A stretch of DNA of 15,165 bases from Flavobacteriales bacterium (GTDB lineage Bacteria; Bacteroidota; Bacteroidia; Flavobacteriales_E; Vicingaceae). This document shows, piece after piece, positions 1-8,944 of the stretch. Position numbers and translations under genes: made by a program. The notes under the pieces were generated by a model, which made no database searches, was not told the origin of the DNA, and saw only the letters and a program-made list of their open reading frames with translations. The stretch spans positions 1 to 15,165 of the forward strand of contig JACJZB010000014.1 of assembly GCA_020635815.1 (NCBI GenBank), in the 5' to 3' direction. Positions within the stretch are counted from its first letter, which is position 1, and the number at the start of each line of letters is the position of its first letter.

Positions 1-247
1 AGTTAAAAAACAAATTTTGAAATTGATATTTATTTTATTCTGCTTTAACATTTTTATATTCTTAAAAAATAGGTTCTTTAAATTTAGAACTAAATATTTA
101 TATTTTCAGCATAAATTATATAGCAAGTTGAATTTTACATTACACTCTTATAGTTTAGTAATAATTTATTAAATCTGTAAATCAATTGATTAGTGTATGT
201 TTTAAAAAAAATAACACTAAAAACTTTTTCAGTTCTTTTAGTTTATG
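1..247. other. AT-rich upstream region, no gene seen
   Basis: This stretch before the efflux operon is almost entirely A and T and shows no reading frame I would defend. An inverted repeat with arms GTTCT (73-77) and AGAAC (86-90) sits in it and shares the GTTCTTT/AAAGAAC character of the repeat around the promoter-like box at 248-255. It could be a second operator half-site, but in such AT-rich sequence a 5-bp arm match can arise by chance. The gene to the left lies outside the window. Confidence 0.4.
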
Positions 248-267
248 TAGTTTTGCATTGAAAGAAC
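232..267 (+). promoter_or_regulatory. Candidate promoter and operator of the TetR/efflux operon
   Basis: Bases 248-255 read TAGTTTTG, an exact match to the Bacteroidota -7 box TAnnTTTG, ending 17 bases before the ATG at 273. No good -33 TTG element is visible at the usual distance. The box is bracketed by a 7-bp inverted repeat, GTTCTTT (232-238) and AAAGAAC (261-267), which is a sensible position for an autorepressing TetR-type operator. The box is seen directly; promoter and operator function are inferred. Confidence 0.42.
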
Positions 268-272
268 AAAAA

Positions 273-884
273 ATGCATTTTGAAGATCAAATAATAGAAA
301 AAGCTAAAGAACTCTTTTTTAAATATGGGTTAAAAAGTGTTACTATGGATGACCTTGCAAGAGAATTAGGGATTTCTAAAAAAACACTTTATGGTTCTTT
401 TAGTAACAAACAAGAGTTGATTAACATCATTACAATAAAGTTGGTGGAACAACATGAAAGAGATTGTGAAAAAATTATCAATGATGCTGATAATGCTATA
501 CAGGAAGTTTTAATGTATATCACTAACCTTAAATCCATTTTTCAACAATTCAACCAAAAAGTGATTTATGAAATGAAGAAATATTATTCCGAATCATGGG
601 AGATATTTAAAAATTATAAAAATGAGTTTTTATCGAAAAGGATCAAGAATAATTTAAACAGGGGAATAAAAGAAGGCTTATACAGGAAAAATATCAATGC
701 AGATATTGCTGTCAAATTAAGAATAGAACAAATGCAAATAGTATCTAATCCCGTTTTGTTCCCTTCCCCTGATTTCAGTAAAAAAGAAGTGTCAAAAGAA
801 TTGTTTCTCCAAATTCTGTACGGAATGTCAACAATAAAAGGACATGAGTTGATTAACCACTATTTGGAAATGGACAAAGAATAA
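273..884 (+). CDS. TetR/AcrR-family transcriptional regulator
   Basis: This 203-residue protein is a one-component repressor of the TetR type, most likely controlling the efflux genes that follow. The N-terminus has the standard TetR helix-turn-helix at about residues 22-45, with TMDDLARELGISKKTLYGSF and then the usual S-N-K-Q-E-L segment. The C-terminal part is helical and would bind an inducer, which cannot be predicted. I chose the ATG at 273 because the protein then begins a few residues before the first helix, as is normal for the family; the frame is open back to a TTG at 186, but that would add 29 residues of low-complexity sequence and start upstream of the promoter-like box. The TolC-type gene starts 30 bases after the stop, so the repressor is probably the first gene of the operon. 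Assignment to TetR is firm; the regulatory target is inferred from position. Confidence 0.9.
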   Translation: MHFEDQIIEKAKELFFKYGLKSVTMDDLARELGISKKTLYGSFSNKQELINIITIKLVEQHERDCEKIINDADNAIQEVLMYITNLKSIFQQFNQKVIYEMKKYYSESWEIFKNYKNEFLSKRIKNNLNRGIKEGLYRKNINADIAVKLRIEQMQIVSNPVLFPSPDFSKKEVSKELFLQILYGMSTIKGHELINHYLEMDKE

Positions 885-914
885 AACATAAATGATTGAA
901 TTTTTATAAGTAAA

Positions 915-2285
915 ATGATAAACAAAAAACAAACAAAGCGTAAAAAGATAGGTTGGTTAATGTTGCTAGCTACTATCTTTATTAGTGTAGAAAGTTTTGC
1001 TCAGCAACAAAACTATACCAACCTTGCCTTAAAGGATGTGCTACAAATAGCACTAAACACAAATCATGAAATTAAAAAAGCTCAACTGGAAGTTGAAAAT
1101 GGTCGTTATAAAACCAAAGAAGCATGGGCTTCAGCATTGCCAAGTGTAGAAGGTGCCGGAGGATTAACGCATAATCCCTTGTTGCAACAAAGTGCTTTAC
1201 CTGGTGATTTTTTCGGACAACCTGGAACCACCATGTTAGTGGCATTAGGTCAAAAATGGAATACAAACATTGGAGTAAGTGTATCTCAGGTTTTATTTAA
1301 TCAGGCTGTATTTGCGGGGTTAAAGGCAGCCAAAACTTCTCAAGAATTATTTGAGTTGCAAGCATCACTTACAGAAGAAGTAATTATAGAGCAAGTTACT
1401 TCTGCTTATTATGCTATTTTAATTCAGCAAAAGAAACTAAACGTTGTAGATACCACTATCAGCAATACACAAAAAACATTAGATATTGCCATAACCCAGT
1501 TTGAAAACGGATTAATAAAAGAGGTGGATAAAAAAAGGTTAATGGTAACAGTTTCTAACCTTAAAAGTCAACGACAGCAATTGCAAAATGAATTAGATAT
1601 CTTAATCAATCAACTAAAATTGATTGCAGGAATACCGGTAGCAGAGCCATTAACACTTTCAAAAACAGAATCGTTTGAAGAAAAAGAAACTTTGGCAAAT
1701 GATGTGAACATCTCGAACAGAACTGAAATGGCATTGTTAGAAACACAACAAAAATTATTGCAAATAGAACTTCAGGCTACTAAAGCCGGCAGATATCCAA
1801 CCCTTTCATTAAGTGGGAGCTATTCTTATCAAGGATTAAGTAATGAATTTCCATACACGGCTGGAGATCAGGCTAACTGGTTTGATGTAGCTTCTGTTGG
1901 TTTAAACTTAAAAATCCCCATATTTAGTGGATTTGCAACCAGTTCCAAAATACAGCAATCTAAAATTGCCAATCAGAAAATACAAGAAGATATTGCATTA
2001 ACCACTAACCAACTAAATTTTGCCGTTACCAATGCAAAAAATCAGATGGAGAACAGTTTAATTACATTAAATATTCAAAAAGAGAATGTAGAACTGGCAA
2101 GAGAAGTGGCATCGAGTATTAAAGTAAATTATAACAACGGACTGGCAAGTTTAAACGACTTATTATCATCAGAAACATCGTTAACAGAATCTGAAAACAA
2201 TTATTTAATGGCTATGTTAAATTATAAAATAGCCGAAATAGAGCTAATAAAAGCAGCAGGAAATCTAAAAAGTTTAATAAAATAA
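915..2285 (+). CDS. TolC-family outer membrane efflux protein
   Basis: This is the outer-membrane channel of a tripartite efflux pump. The 456-residue protein begins with a Sec signal peptide: basic residues KKQTKRKK, a hydrophobic stretch at about residues 13-25, and probable cleavage after A29 (SFA/QQQ). Two long helical repeats rich in Q, N, L and A follow, each with the alternating coiled-coil pattern of the outer-membrane efflux protein family (roughly residues 40-250 and 265-450). Its length is normal for the family. It lies between the TetR gene and the adaptor gene with gaps of 30 and 25 bases, so the three are probably co-transcribed. Unlike many Bacteroidota channels of this kind it has no lipobox cysteine after the signal peptide. 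Substrate is unknown. Family call is confident. Confidence 0.92.
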   Translation: MINKKQTKRKKIGWLMLLATIFISVESFAQQQNYTNLALKDVLQIALNTNHEIKKAQLEVENGRYKTKEAWASALPSVEGAGGLTHNPLLQQSALPGDFFGQPGTTMLVALGQKWNTNIGVSVSQVLFNQAVFAGLKAAKTSQELFELQASLTEEVIIEQVTSAYYAILIQQKKLNVVDTTISNTQKTLDIAITQFENGLIKEVDKKRLMVTVSNLKSQRQQLQNELDILINQLKLIAGIPVAEPLTLSKTESFEEKETLANDVNISNRTEMALLETQQKLLQIELQATKAGRYPTLSLSGSYSYQGLSNEFPYTAGDQANWFDVASVGLNLKIPIFSGFATSSKIQQSKIANQKIQEDIALTTNQLNFAVTNAKNQMENSLITLNIQKENVELAREVASSIKVNYNNGLASLNDLLSSETSLTESENNYLMAMLNYKIAEIELIKAAGNLKSLIK

Positions 2286-2310
2286 AAAGTTTGATTTAAC
2301 AATAATAAAA

Positions 2311-3390
2311 ATGACAAAAAAAGGAAAAAACATAACAATAGTAACCGTATTGGTGGTTCTATTTTTAGCAATTATTGTGGTTGTGCTTAATCACAATAAA
2401 AAAGTTAATCAAGAGAAAATCGATATTGCATCTCAGCCTGTTGGCTCTGTAAATGTAGAAGCACATAAAGTAGTAGAGAAACAACTGACTATGAATTATG
2501 ATGCCAACGGAGTATTTCTAGCCAACAAACAACTCGACTTCTCATCCGAAATATCAGGAAGAATAGTAGATATTTTAGTAGAAGAAGGCGATTTTGTAAA
2601 AGAAGGTCAGGTAATGGCAACAATAAAATCGGATAAACTAAGTGTTGAACTGGCTAATGCTCAAGAAGTTTATAACAAAGCATTAAAAGATAAAGAACGT
2701 TTTGAAAATTCATTTAAAAACGGAGGCGTTACTCAACAACAATTAGATCAGGCAACATTAGCTTTAGAAAATGCTTCAGCACAATTAGAGCAAGCTAAGA
2801 TTAAGTATAACGACACTAAAATTAAAGCCTCTATTACGGGGTATGTTAACAAAAGGTATATTGAACCCGGTACTTATGCATCTCCCGGAACACCTCTATT
2901 TGAATTGGTAGATATTTCCAAATTAAAATTAAAAGTAGCAGTTAACGAAAGCCAAGTGGCGAATATAAAAGTAGGGGAGACGGTAAAAGTTAAAGCCAGT
3001 ATTTTACCCGATAAAGAATTTACAGGAAAAGTATCATTTGTAGCTTATAAAGCAGACCAATCTTTAAATTTTCCGATAGAAGTTGAAGTAGATAACAACA
3101 ACACGGTAAACCTAAAAGCAGGAATGTACGGTACTGTTGAATTTAATTATAATGAAGGAGATAAAAAACTGATTATTCCGAGAACAGCTTTTGTGGGTAG
3201 CGTAAACAATAATAAAGTTTTTGTGATAGAAAACGGAATTGCAAAAATGAAAGATGTAGTATCCGGAAGAATTTTAGGAGAAGAAGTAGAAGTGTTAAAA
3301 GGGTTGAAAACTAACGATATAGTAGTTATTACTGGACAAATAAATCTTACAGACGGAACTAATGTAACAATATTAAACAAGACCATTTAA
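2311..3390 (+). CDS. RND efflux periplasmic adaptor subunit (HlyD/AcrA-like)
   Basis: The 359-residue protein is the periplasmic adaptor (membrane fusion protein) that joins the inner-membrane pump to the TolC channel. An N-terminal hydrophobic segment at about residues 8-26, preceded by lysines, anchors it; there is no lipobox cysteine, so it is a membrane-spanning rather than lipoprotein adaptor. A lipoyl/barrel-sandwich half follows (about 65-100, with GRIVDILVEEGDFVKEGQ), then a short alpha-helical hairpin (about 100-165), the second lipoyl half with the GYVNKRYIEPGTYASPGTPL segment, and beta-barrel and membrane-proximal domains to the end. Order and length fit the family. It is 25 bases from the channel gene and 44 bases from the pump gene. 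Confidence 0.93.
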   Translation: MTKKGKNITIVTVLVVLFLAIIVVVLNHNKKVNQEKIDIASQPVGSVNVEAHKVVEKQLTMNYDANGVFLANKQLDFSSEISGRIVDILVEEGDFVKEGQVMATIKSDKLSVELANAQEVYNKALKDKERFENSFKNGGVTQQQLDQATLALENASAQLEQAKIKYNDTKIKASITGYVNKRYIEPGTYASPGTPLFELVDISKLKLKVAVNESQVANIKVGETVKVKASILPDKEFTGKVSFVAYKADQSLNFPIEVEVDNNNTVNLKAGMYGTVEFNYNEGDKKLIIPRTAFVGSVNNNKVFVIENGIAKMKDVVSGRILGEEVEVLKGLKTNDIVVITGQINLTDGTNVTILNKTI

Positions 3391-3393
3391 CAG

Positions 3394-3409
3394 CTATCTC
3401 AATAGATAG
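3394..3409 (+). repeat. Small intercistronic hairpin between adaptor and pump genes
   Basis: Arms CTATCT (3394-3399) and AGATAG (3404-3409) form a 6-bp stem with a 4-base loop in the 44-base gap between the adaptor and pump genes. No run of T follows immediately, so it is not a normal terminator. It might stabilise or process the operon mRNA, or it may be chance. Confidence 0.4.
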
Positions 3410-3434
3410 TTAATAAAGTTAAAAAAAAACAAAA

Positions 3435-6400
3435 ATGAAACTAGCTGAAATATCAATAAAACGACCAACTTTAGTAATAGTACTGTTTACGGTGCTTACA
3501 CTAGGAGGTTTATTAAGTTACTCCTCATTAAATTATGAGCTTATTCCTAAATTTAGTTCATCGGTTATCTCGGTAGTTACAGTATATCCCGGAGCATCGC
3601 CAAGTGAGATAGAAAGTACCGTATCAAAAGTAATAGAAGATGCCGTTTCTTCTATGGAGAAAATAAAAAAAATTACCACAAAATCATTCGAGAGTGTTTC
3701 GATGGTAACCGTTGAATTAAAAGACGGAGCAGATGTAGATTATGCCATTAATGATGCTCAAAGGAGAATAAATGTGATTTTAAAAGACCTTCCGGAAGAT
3801 GCAGATCCGCCATCATTAAATAAGTTCTCTATTGATGATTTGCCTATTGTAACACTTGCAGCAACATCAAAAATGAATGCTACTCAATTTTATGATTTAA
3901 TGGATAAAGAATTGGCACCTCTACTTTCGCGTACAGATGGAGTTGCTCAAATTAACCTGATTGGAGGGCAAGAAAGAGAAATAAAAGTAAGCATCGATGC
4001 TTTAAAACTAGAAGGTTATGGATTATCTGTTCTGCAAGTTCAAAATGCCATTTTAAACTCCAATTTAGATTTTCCGACAGGAAGTGTACAAACACGAGAA
4101 CAATCTGTAATTGTAAGACTATCGGGTAAATTTAAAACAGTAGAAGAATTAAGAAAATTAGTTATTGCCGAAAATAAAGATGGAGTACAAATAAGATTGA
4201 AAGATGTTGCTGACGTTCAGGATGGTGAAAAAGAAGTGGAAAAAATAGCAAGAGTAGACCAAAAAAGTGCCATCATTGCTCAGGTAATAAAACAAACTGA
4301 TGCTAATGCGGTTGAAGTTAGTGCAGTTATTAGAGAGCAAGTAAAGAAAATGGAAAAAGACTATAGCTCTATAGGTTTAAATATAGATGTAGCTAACGAT
4401 AAATCTACCTATACTTTAGAGTCAGCAGATGCAGTACTTTTTGATTTAATGATAGCAATTGTTTTGGTGGCAATAGTAATGCTTTTCTTTATGCATAGTA
4501 TCAGAAACTCTATTATTGTAATGGTTTCTATACCTGCATCATTAATAGCCACTTTTATAGGAATTTACTTGTTGGGTTATACACTTAATCTAATGTCGTT
4601 ACTCGGATTATCGTTAGTAGTAGGAATACTGGTAGATGATGCCATAGTGGTACTCGAAAATATTTATCGACACATGGAAATGGGTAAAAACAGAGTGAAA
4701 GCAGCTTTTGATGCAACTTCAGAAATAGGCTTTACCGTTATATCCATTACGCTCGTAATTGTGGTAGTGTTTGTACCTATTGCATTAAGCTCAGGTATTG
4801 CAGCAAAAATCCTTAAAGAATTTTGTATCACAGTATCCATAGCAACCTTATTATCATTGCTTTCATCATTTACCATTGTGCCGTGGCTATCATCACGATT
4901 TGGTAAACTGGAAAAACTAAGCAATAAAACCCTTTTTGGAAGAATAGTTATTTCGTTTGAAAATGGATTAAAAAAGTTTACTCATTGGGTTACCGGAATA
5001 CTTGAGTGGTCGTTAAACCATAAAAGAATTACCTTGGGAATAGCTTTAACACTACTTATTTCATCTTTCTATTTGCTTGGAGGTGGATTTATTGGAGGAG
5101 AATTTTTTGCCAAAGGAGATGCCGGAGAATTTATTGTTCAGATAGAGATGAAAAAAGATGCATCTATAGAACAAACCAACTTTGCTACCCAAAAAGCTGA
5201 GGCATTTTTATCCCAACAAAAAGAAGTTAAAAAACTCATTACAACAGTTGGTCAGTCTAGTGGAGAAATGGGCTCATCACAGTCACCTTCCTATAAATCA
5301 GAGATTACAGTTCAGTTAATAGATAAACATTTAAGAGAAGATGAAGCAAGTATTTATGCAGCCAAAATTAAACATAAATTAAAACCACTAATTTATGAAG
5401 CAAAAGTAAAAACCATTCCAGTAAGTATATTAGGAACTGCAGAAATGGCTCCTTTATCATTAGTAGTTAGAGGTTCGAGCTTGGATAGTGTTAATTATTA
5501 TGCCGAACAAGCAATGGCAGCACTAAGAAACATTGATGGAGCAACAGAAGTTAAACTTTCGGTAGAAGCCGGAAATCCTGAAATTAATGTAAAAGTGAAT
5601 AGAGATAAAATGTCGTCATTAGGTCTATCACTATCAACCGTTGGAGCAACCATGCAAACAGCATTTAATGGGAATACCAAAGGAAAATTCAGGCAAGGAG
5701 ATTATGAGTACGACATTAATATCCAATACACTAATTTTAATAGAAAGAGTATTGATGATGTAAGAAACATTTTCTTTTACAATAATAAAGGAGAAAAAAT
5801 AAAACTTACTCAATTTGCAGAAGTAACAGAATCATCAGGACCAAGTCAGCTAGAACGTAGAGATAAAAGTACTTCAATTACCGTTGAGGCACAAGCAGTT
5901 GGGCGACCATCAGGAACCATTGCAGCTGAATGGGAAACAAAATTAGAAGAGATAAGAAAGCCTTTAGGTGTAAATTATATTTGGGGAGGAGATAGAGAAA
6001 GGCAAAGTGAAGGGTTTGGATCGCTAGGAATAGCATTGTTAGGGGCAATTATATTGGTTTATTTAATTCTAGTGTCGTTATACAACAACTTTGTGTACCC
6101 TTTTGTAGTGTTGTTCTCTATACCCTTATCCATAATAGGAGCACTGTTGGCATTAGCACTTACTAACAATACACTTAACATCTTTACCATACTCGGATTA
6201 ATTATGTTAATTGGTTTGGTAGCTAAAAATGCAATTATACTGGTAGATTTTACCAACCAACGAAAAAAAGAGGGAGCATCTACCCGACAAGCATTAATAG
6301 ATGCTAACCATGCCAGGTTGCGTCCTATTTTAATGACAACAATCGCTATGGTAATAGGGATGTTGCCCATAGCATTGGCTTCAGGTGCAGGAGCAGAATG

Positions 6401-6605
6401 GAAAAACGGGTTAGCATGGGTAATTATTGGAGGATTAACCAGTTCACTTTTCCTTACTTTAATTGTGGTACCGGTAGTATATAACATTTTTGACATCATC
6501 ATTGCGAAATTCTCTAAAAAGAAAGAACAATCAATTGAAGAGTTAATGTATGAAGAAGATAGTTCTCAAGATTTAGAATTAATAGAAGCAGTAAAAATGA
6601 ATTAA
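3435..6605 (+). CDS. RND-type efflux transporter permease (AcrB/HAE1 class)
   Basis: This 1056-residue protein is the inner-membrane pump that drives export using the proton gradient. It has the two-fold RND layout: TM1 at about residues 11-30, a large periplasmic loop, a TM2-TM6 block at about 333-490, TM7 near 530-550, a second periplasmic loop, and TM8-TM12 from about 860. The proton-relay residues are present: D401 and D402 in TM4 (GILVDDAIVVLENI) and K931 in TM10 (GLVAKNAIILVDF), which correspond to D407, D408 and K940 of E. coli AcrB. This identifies the multidrug (hydrophobic/amphiphilic efflux) branch rather than the heavy-metal CusA branch, although the exact substrate cannot be read from sequence. 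The acidic C-terminal tail is typical of cytosolic ends in the family. It is the last gene of the TetR-channel-adaptor-pump operon. Confidence 0.95.
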   Translation: MKLAEISIKRPTLVIVLFTVLTLGGLLSYSSLNYELIPKFSSSVISVVTVYPGASPSEIESTVSKVIEDAVSSMEKIKKITTKSFESVSMVTVELKDGADVDYAINDAQRRINVILKDLPEDADPPSLNKFSIDDLPIVTLAATSKMNATQFYDLMDKELAPLLSRTDGVAQINLIGGQEREIKVSIDALKLEGYGLSVLQVQNAILNSNLDFPTGSVQTREQSVIVRLSGKFKTVEELRKLVIAENKDGVQIRLKDVADVQDGEKEVEKIARVDQKSAIIAQVIKQTDANAVEVSAVIREQVKKMEKDYSSIGLNIDVANDKSTYTLESADAVLFDLMIAIVLVAIVMLFFMHSIRNSIIVMVSIPASLIATFIGIYLLGYTLNLMSLLGLSLVVGILVDDAIVVLENIYRHMEMGKNRVKAAFDATSEIGFTVISITLVIVVVFVPIALSSGIAAKILKEFCITVSIATLLSLLSSFTIVPWLSSRFGKLEKLSNKTLFGRIVISFENGLKKFTHWVTGILEWSLNHKRITLGIALTLLISSFYLLGGGFIGGEFFAKGDAGEFIVQIEMKKDASIEQTNFATQKAEAFLSQQKEVKKLITTVGQSSGEMGSSQSPSYKSEITVQLIDKHLREDEASIYAAKIKHKLKPLIYEAKVKTIPVSILGTAEMAPLSLVVRGSSLDSVNYYAEQAMAALRNIDGATEVKLSVEAGNPEINVKVNRDKMSSLGLSLSTVGATMQTAFNGNTKGKFRQGDYEYDINIQYTNFNRKSIDDVRNIFFYNNKGEKIKLTQFAEVTESSGPSQLERRDKSTSITVEAQAVGRPSGTIAAEWETKLEEIRKPLGVNYIWGGDRERQSEGFGSLGIALLGAIILVYLILVSLYNNFVYPFVVLFSIPLSIIGALLALALTNNTLNIFTILGLIMLIGLVAKNAIILVDFTNQRKKEGASTRQALIDANHARLRPILMTTIAMVIGMLPIALASGAGAEWKNGLAWVIIGGLTSSLFLTLIVVPVVYNIFDIIIAKFSKKKEQSIEELMYEEDSSQDLELIEAVKMN

Positions 6606-6617
6606 ATAAAATCCTTA

Positions 6618-6669
6618 TACCTACACTCATTCATATATAAATACCTATCAATATAAGAGTGTAGGTAGT
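6618..6669. repeat. 9-bp inverted repeat after the efflux operon
   Basis: TACCTACAC (6618-6626) is perfectly complementary to GTGTAGGTA (6661-6669), with a 34-base loop, starting 13 bases after the pump stop codon. The position suggests a transcript 3' end, but the loop is long and no T-run follows, so it does not meet the rule for an intrinsic terminator. It may be a transcript-end stem or an mRNA stabiliser. Confidence 0.4.
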
Positions 6670-6711
6670 TAGGCACTAAGTTGGAAATAAATGTTTATAA
6701 GCCCTTCTAGT

Positions 6712-6784
6712 TTCCATGATTTGAGATGAGTAGTTTTTTGGGTTTGTTAGCTAATAATTTTTTCTAAACCAATCATGGAAACGG
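6712..6784. repeat. 12-bp inverted repeat in the leader of the PAP2-like gene
   Basis: GTTTCCATGATT (6712-6723) and AATCATGGAAAC (6773-6784) are perfect reverse complements. A further 5-bp pair, GGTTT (6743-6747) with AAACC (6768-6772), extends the right arm directly, so the RNA could form a 17-bp stem with one asymmetric bulge. The right arm ends 15 bases before the ATG at 6799. It could be a 5' leader that affects translation, or a spaced operator; nothing in it matches a riboswitch I recognise. Confidence 0.6.
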
Positions 6785-6798
6785 AAGGCATTTTTTAA

Positions 6799-7536
6799 AT
6801 GAAAGAATTTGTATTAAAATATATCGGTAAAAAAGGAATAAGAGAATTATCTATTTTTATTTCATTCTTAATTTTTTATAAAATATCTAGATACATAGCT
6901 ATTGGCGATGCTAGCACAGCATTTGAAAACGCACGTAAACTAATAGCATTTGAAAAAGATTTAGGAATATTTACTGAGCCAATAGTTCAAGGGTTATTTC
7001 TTTCAAAAACAGGTTTAATTAAATTTTTGAACACCTTTTATATGTATGTGCATATCCCTGCAACTACTGTATTTTTTATATGGTTATTTAAAAAACATAA
7101 TAGCAGATATTATTGGATACGAAATGGCTTTATTGCTGCGAATTGTATAGCCTTAGTATTCTTTATATTTTACCCATGTGCACCTCCAAGAATGTTATTT
7201 GAATATGGATTTTCCGACACGTTATTAGAGATAAGTGGAGTGAATTTATACAGTGGATTTTTTTCCAATTTATTTAATCAATATGCTGCAGTTCCTTCCA
7301 TGCATTTTGGTAATGCTTTTTTAATAGCATTTTCTGTGATTTTATATGCGAAAAAAAGTTATAAATGGCTAGTGCTACTTTACCCTTTATTTGTTTTGTT
7401 AGTCATTGTAATAACAGCTAATCACTTTTATTTAGATGCTATTTTAGGAGGCTTAATTGTTATTGCACCTTATCCTTTAATGTGGGTGATTTCAAATTTA
7501 GCACAGTATAAAATTATGATTGTAAAAAGGTGTTAA
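6799..7536 (+). CDS. PAP2-fold membrane protein, AUR1/inositol phosphorylceramide synthase-like
   Basis: The 245-residue integral membrane protein has about six hydrophobic segments and the signature of the PAP2 phosphatase/phosphotransferase fold in its AUR1-like form: YPCAPPRML near 125-133, PSMHFGNAF at 166-174 with H169, and NHFYLDAILGG at 208-218 with H209 and D213. In fungal AUR1 the equivalent two histidines and aspartate catalyse transfer of phosphoinositol to ceramide. Bacteroidota make sphingolipids, and the next gene makes inositol-3-phosphate, so a role in making inositol-phosphate (sphingo)lipids is a reasonable inference. It could instead be a general lipid phosphatase or dephosphorylate a phosphatidylinositol-phosphate. 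The start ATG is the first in frame and lies just upstream of the first hydrophobic segment. Fold assignment is strong; substrate is inferred from the neighbour. Confidence 0.8.
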   Translation: MKEFVLKYIGKKGIRELSIFISFLIFYKISRYIAIGDASTAFENARKLIAFEKDLGIFTEPIVQGLFLSKTGLIKFLNTFYMYVHIPATTVFFIWLFKKHNSRYYWIRNGFIAANCIALVFFIFYPCAPPRMLFEYGFSDTLLEISGVNLYSGFFSNLFNQYAAVPSMHFGNAFLIAFSVILYAKKSYKWLVLLYPLFVLLVIVITANHFYLDAILGGLIVIAPYPLMWVISNLAQYKIMIVKRC

Positions 7537-7612
7537 AAAGTTGTTCGATTAAAATTCAGATAGAAACGTAAATAGATTAAAGACTAAAAAAATAAACTAA
7601 TACAGATAATTT

Positions 7613-8926
7613 ATGAGTCAAAATATAGCAAGTGCTGATGGAAAGTTGGGAATTTTATTACCTGGTTTAGGTGCTGTGGCTACCACTTTAATTGCTGGTG
7701 TTCATGCTGTAAATAAAGGTATTTCTAAACCAATTGGTTCAACATCTCAAATGGGAACAATAAGAATTGGTAAAAGAACAGAAAACAAAACACCATTAAT
7801 TAAAGATTTTATCCCTTTAGCTGATTTAAGCAAAGTTGCTTTTGGTGGATGGGATATTTTTGAAGATAATGTTTATCAATCTGCTATACATGCAGGAGTT
7901 TTAGATCGTCACTTATTAGAACAATTAAAACCAGAATTAGAGGCAATTAAGCCAATGAAAGCTGTTTTTGATAAAAAATATGTTACCAAATTAGAAGGTA
8001 CATATTACAAAAAAGCAGCTACTAAAATGGATTTAGCTGACCAACTAAGAGAAGACATTAGAAACTTTAAAGCAGAAAATAATTGTGATAGATTAGCTAT
8101 GGTTTGGTGTGGTTCTACAGAAGTATATATTGAAGAATCTGATGTACACCAAACAATTGAAAGTTTAGAAGAAGGTTTAAGAAATAATGATGAGAACATT
8201 CCATCAAGTATGATTTATGCTTATGCTGCAATTATGGAAGGTGTGCCTTATGCAAATGGTGCTCCGAACTTATCTGCTGACATTCCTGCATTAATTGCTT
8301 TAGCGAAAAGAAACGGTGTACCAATTTGTGGTAAAGATTTTAAAACTGGTCAAACCTTAATGAAAACAATTTTAGCTCCAGGATTAAAAACTCGTTCATT
8401 AGGTATCGCTGGATGGTTTTCTACAAACATTTTAGGAAACAGAGATGGTGAAGTATTAGATGACCCTGCAAGTTTTAAAACTAAAGAGATGTCTAAGCTA
8501 AGTGTATTAGACAGTATTTTAGAGCCAGAAAAAAACCCAGATTTATATAAAGATTTATACCATAAAGTAAGAATTAACTACTACCCTCCTCATGGTGATA
8601 ACAAAGAAGGATGGGATAACTTAGATATTTTTGGTTGGTTAGGATATAAAATGCAAATTAAAGTCGATTTCTTATGTAGAGATTCTATTTTAGCTGCACC
8701 ACTTGTTTTAGATTTAGCAATCTTCTTAGATTTAGCTTCTAGAGCAAACATGAGTGGTATTCAAGAATGGTTATCATTCTTTTTTAAAGCTCCTCAAACA
8801 CCTACAAAAAATATGCAACCATTGCATGATATTTTTAAACAAGAAATGAAATTAAAAAACACTTTACGTTATTTACAAGGTGAAGACTTAATTACTCATT
8901 TAGGTTTAGATTACGAAGATTTATAA
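7613..8926 (+). CDS. Inositol-3-phosphate synthase (myo-inositol-1-phosphate synthase)
   Basis: This 437-residue enzyme converts glucose 6-phosphate to 1D-myo-inositol 3-phosphate with a bound NAD that is reduced and reoxidised within the reaction. The Rossmann nucleotide-binding loop is seen as GLGAVATT at residues 18-25. Later motifs match the family: NGAPNLSADIP, GKDFKTGQTLMKTILAP (active-site lysines), NILGNRDGEVL, FKTKEMSK, and DSILAAPLVLDL. The length fits the shorter prokaryotic form, lacking extensions of the eukaryotic enzyme. It lies 76 bases after the AUR1-like gene and 18 bases before the GbsR-like regulator, which points to an inositol-lipid module. In gut Bacteroides a homologous enzyme feeds phosphatidylinositol and inositol sphingolipid synthesis; there the partner is a CDP-alcohol phosphotransferase, which is not seen in this window. 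Confidence 0.95.
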   Translation: MSQNIASADGKLGILLPGLGAVATTLIAGVHAVNKGISKPIGSTSQMGTIRIGKRTENKTPLIKDFIPLADLSKVAFGGWDIFEDNVYQSAIHAGVLDRHLLEQLKPELEAIKPMKAVFDKKYVTKLEGTYYKKAATKMDLADQLREDIRNFKAENNCDRLAMVWCGSTEVYIEESDVHQTIESLEEGLRNNDENIPSSMIYAYAAIMEGVPYANGAPNLSADIPALIALAKRNGVPICGKDFKTGQTLMKTILAPGLKTRSLGIAGWFSTNILGNRDGEVLDDPASFKTKEMSKLSVLDSILEPEKNPDLYKDLYHKVRINYYPPHGDNKEGWDNLDIFGWLGYKMQIKVDFLCRDSILAAPLVLDLAIFLDLASRANMSGIQEWLSFFFKAPQTPTKNMQPLHDIFKQEMKLKNTLRYLQGEDLITHLGLDYEDL

Positions 8927-8927
8927 T

Positions 8928-8935
8928 TAATTTTG
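8928..8935 (+). promoter_or_regulatory. Possible -7 box before the GbsR-like gene
   Basis: TAATTTTG directly after the stop codon of the synthase gene matches the Bacteroidota -7 consensus TAnnTTTG. It ends 9 bases before the ATG at 8945, which would give an almost leaderless transcript. No convincing -33 element is visible, and the AT-rich context makes chance matches common. Confidence 0.25.
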
Positions 8936-8944
8936 TGCTAATCT

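Noticed and set aside
186..272. Longer TetR protein from a TTG start at 186
   Set aside because: The extra 29 residues are low-complexity and unlike TetR N-termini, and the start would lie upstream of the -7-like box at 248-255.
6059..6502. 147-codon open frame on the minus strand inside the RND pump gene
   Set aside because: It is antisense to transmembrane segments of the pump, whose proton-relay residue K931 lies in this interval on the coding strand; no independent support.
6618..6669. Intrinsic terminator of the efflux operon
   Set aside because: The stem is real (9 bp) but has a 34-base loop and no T-run, so it is listed as an inverted repeat only.
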